From the NCBI GenBank assembly GCA_937907215.1, contig CALESG010000120.1, forward strand, positions 1-5,655: DNA of 5,655 nt, given 5' to 3'. The notes beneath the pieces are model-generated. The model was not told where the DNA came from, searched no databases, and saw only the letters and a program-made list of their open reading frames with translations. Below, one piece after another: positions 4,767 through 5,655 of the stretch; the first letter of the stretch is position 1; every line of letters starts with the position of its first letter. The position numbers and the translations under genes are program-made. Source of the DNA: an uncultured Ruminococcus sp. (GTDB taxonomy: Bacteria > Bacillota > Clostridia > Oscillospirales > Ruminococcaceae).

Positions 4767-5655
4767 TTAAATATACTTTATCATTTCATTTCGAACGCTG
4801 TCTAAATTAGAATTTGTGATGCCAAAATCCAAACCTTTATATGTCCAAAGGCATCGTCCAATGTGATATTTCTCAAAAATAGAATTTATGCACGCAAGCC
4901 ACTTGAGAGAATCCTGAGGTGCAACAACATCGATCACACCATATTCTCCGCAATATAAAAATGTGTTCTCTTTTTTTGCTTTTTCAATTGCTGATGAGAA
5001 AAGATCTTCAAAATATTCCGGCACACAGCCAAGTTCTTCAAATGAAATACGTTCGTCTTTGTTGATTTTATCTGTCCAATAAGCTCCTTGATGAGTGAAT
5101 TTTAATGGCTCATAACAATGCATATTATATATTACATTGCTGTCATAAGGCGAATCTAACTCGCATACTGTTTTAGCACTGTTGTTTTCATAGCTGCCTA
5201 CAAGTATTAGTGTTTCGGGAGCAAATTTACGAATTCTTTGAATACAACTATTTGCAATTCGATTCCAAGTGGATATATATCTTTGTTCTGTTACCTCGTT
5301 CAGCAATTCAAAAGCTACGTTTTTATGATAGCGTCCAAACTGCTGTGCTAATTTTTCCCAAAGACTATAGAAAAGTTCTTGATAAGCAGCTGACTCAAAA
5401 AATCCGCTTTCACTTTCACCATAACTATCAAATGAAAATCCTATTGTCTTATGAAGATCAAGAACTACATTCAAATTATATTTTAAGCACAACTGCACTG
5501 CGTTTTCTAATCTTTGAAAACCGCTTTCTAAAAAAGTACCGTCAGTTGTTTCAAAAACATTATAGTCAAACGGAATTCGGACGTGGTCTGCACCCCAGGA
5601 TGAAATTTTTTGAATATCCTTTTCTGTTATAAAAAAACCCAATGTTTCTTCACTA
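4767..5655 (-). CDS. Glycoside hydrolase family 5 enzyme (cellulase/beta-glucanase-like), 5' end beyond the window
   Basis: The reading frame is open through the right edge of the window (SEETLGFFITEKDI), so the N-terminus is missing. The TTG at 5642 is unlikely to be the start. About 296 residues are visible, out of roughly 330-350 usual for a single-domain GH5. The (beta/alpha)8 family motifs appear in order: WGADHVRIPFDY (conserved Arg near 5579), VVLDLHK (5465-5445), FELLNEVTE with the acid/base Glu codon at 5297-5295, IYNMHCYEP (His/Tyr of the active site), CGEYGV with the nucleophile Glu codon at 4946-4944, and CLWTYKG with the substrate-stacking Trp. All expected catalytic residues are present. 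Retaining hydrolysis of beta-1,4-glucan or a related beta-glycan is inferred from the family. A signal peptide cannot be judged. It is the first visible gene of the unit that ends with the AraC regulator. Confidence 0.87.
   Translation of the reverse strand, partial: SEETLGFFITEKDIQKISSWGADHVRIPFDYNVFETTDGTFLESGFQRLENAVQLCLKYNLNVVLDLHKTIGFSFDSYGESESGFFESAAYQELFYSLWEKLAQQFGRYHKNVAFELLNEVTEQRYISTWNRIANSCIQRIRKFAPETLILVGSYENNSAKTVCELDSPYDSNVIYNMHCYEPLKFTHQGAYWTDKINKDERISFEELGCVPEYFEDLFSSAIEKAKKENTFLYCGEYGVIDVVAPQDSLKWLACINSIFEKYHIGRCLWTYKGLDFGITNSNLDSVRNEMIKYI

Noticed and set aside
5210..5632. A 140-codon plus-strand open frame opposite the GH5 gene
   Set aside because: It is antisense to a well-supported GH5 frame with catalytic motifs, shows no recognisable domain and has no convincing RBS.

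Overview
The window looks like a piece of a low-GC (roughly one third G+C) Firmicutes genome, most likely a gut or rumen Clostridia/Ruminococcus-type plant-fibre degrader. This rests on AT-rich codon use, strong Gram-positive Shine-Dalgarno sites, a secreted CBM4-Ig-GH9 cellulase and a GH5 endoglucanase-like enzyme. The taxonomic call is inference. No RNA gene, insertion sequence or CRISPR array is visible.

Layout. (1) 41-1987, minus: a secreted GH9 cellulase. Its catalytic domain stops about 100 residues too early and is replaced by a short unrelated tail. Past the stop, the next frame encodes what looks like the end of a PepSY-like domain, so the 3' end is rearranged, frameshifted or an assembly chimera. 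(2) 1988-2417: a 430-nt divergent control region with several palindromes on the GH9 side. On the other side it holds a near-consensus extended -10 promoter, a 21-codon leader peptide, an AT-rich hairpin, a possible antiterminator pairing, an intrinsic terminator and a strong RBS. (3) 2418-3899, plus: a duplicated-ATPase ABC-F protein of the Lsa type, expected to protect ribosomes from lincosamides, streptogramin A and pleuromutilins. (4) 3963-5655, minus: a probable two-gene operon of a GH5 glycoside hydrolase (5' end beyond the window) followed 41 nt later by an AraC-family regulator. It closes with an intrinsic terminator that overlaps the AraC stop codon.

How it fits together. The GH9, GH5 and AraC genes form a cellulose/beta-glucan use locus in which the AraC protein plausibly controls nearby hydrolase genes. 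The ABC-F gene sits between them on the opposite strand with its own promoter and leader. The promoter, strong leader RBS, short leader ORF, mutually exclusive hairpins and terminator just before the RBS match ribosome-mediated transcription attenuation. In that model, a drug-stalled ribosome on the leader lets polymerase read through into the protection gene. This attenuator is the most interesting element here. The class of mechanism is known for antibiotic-resistance ABC-F genes, but I do not recognise this leader peptide.
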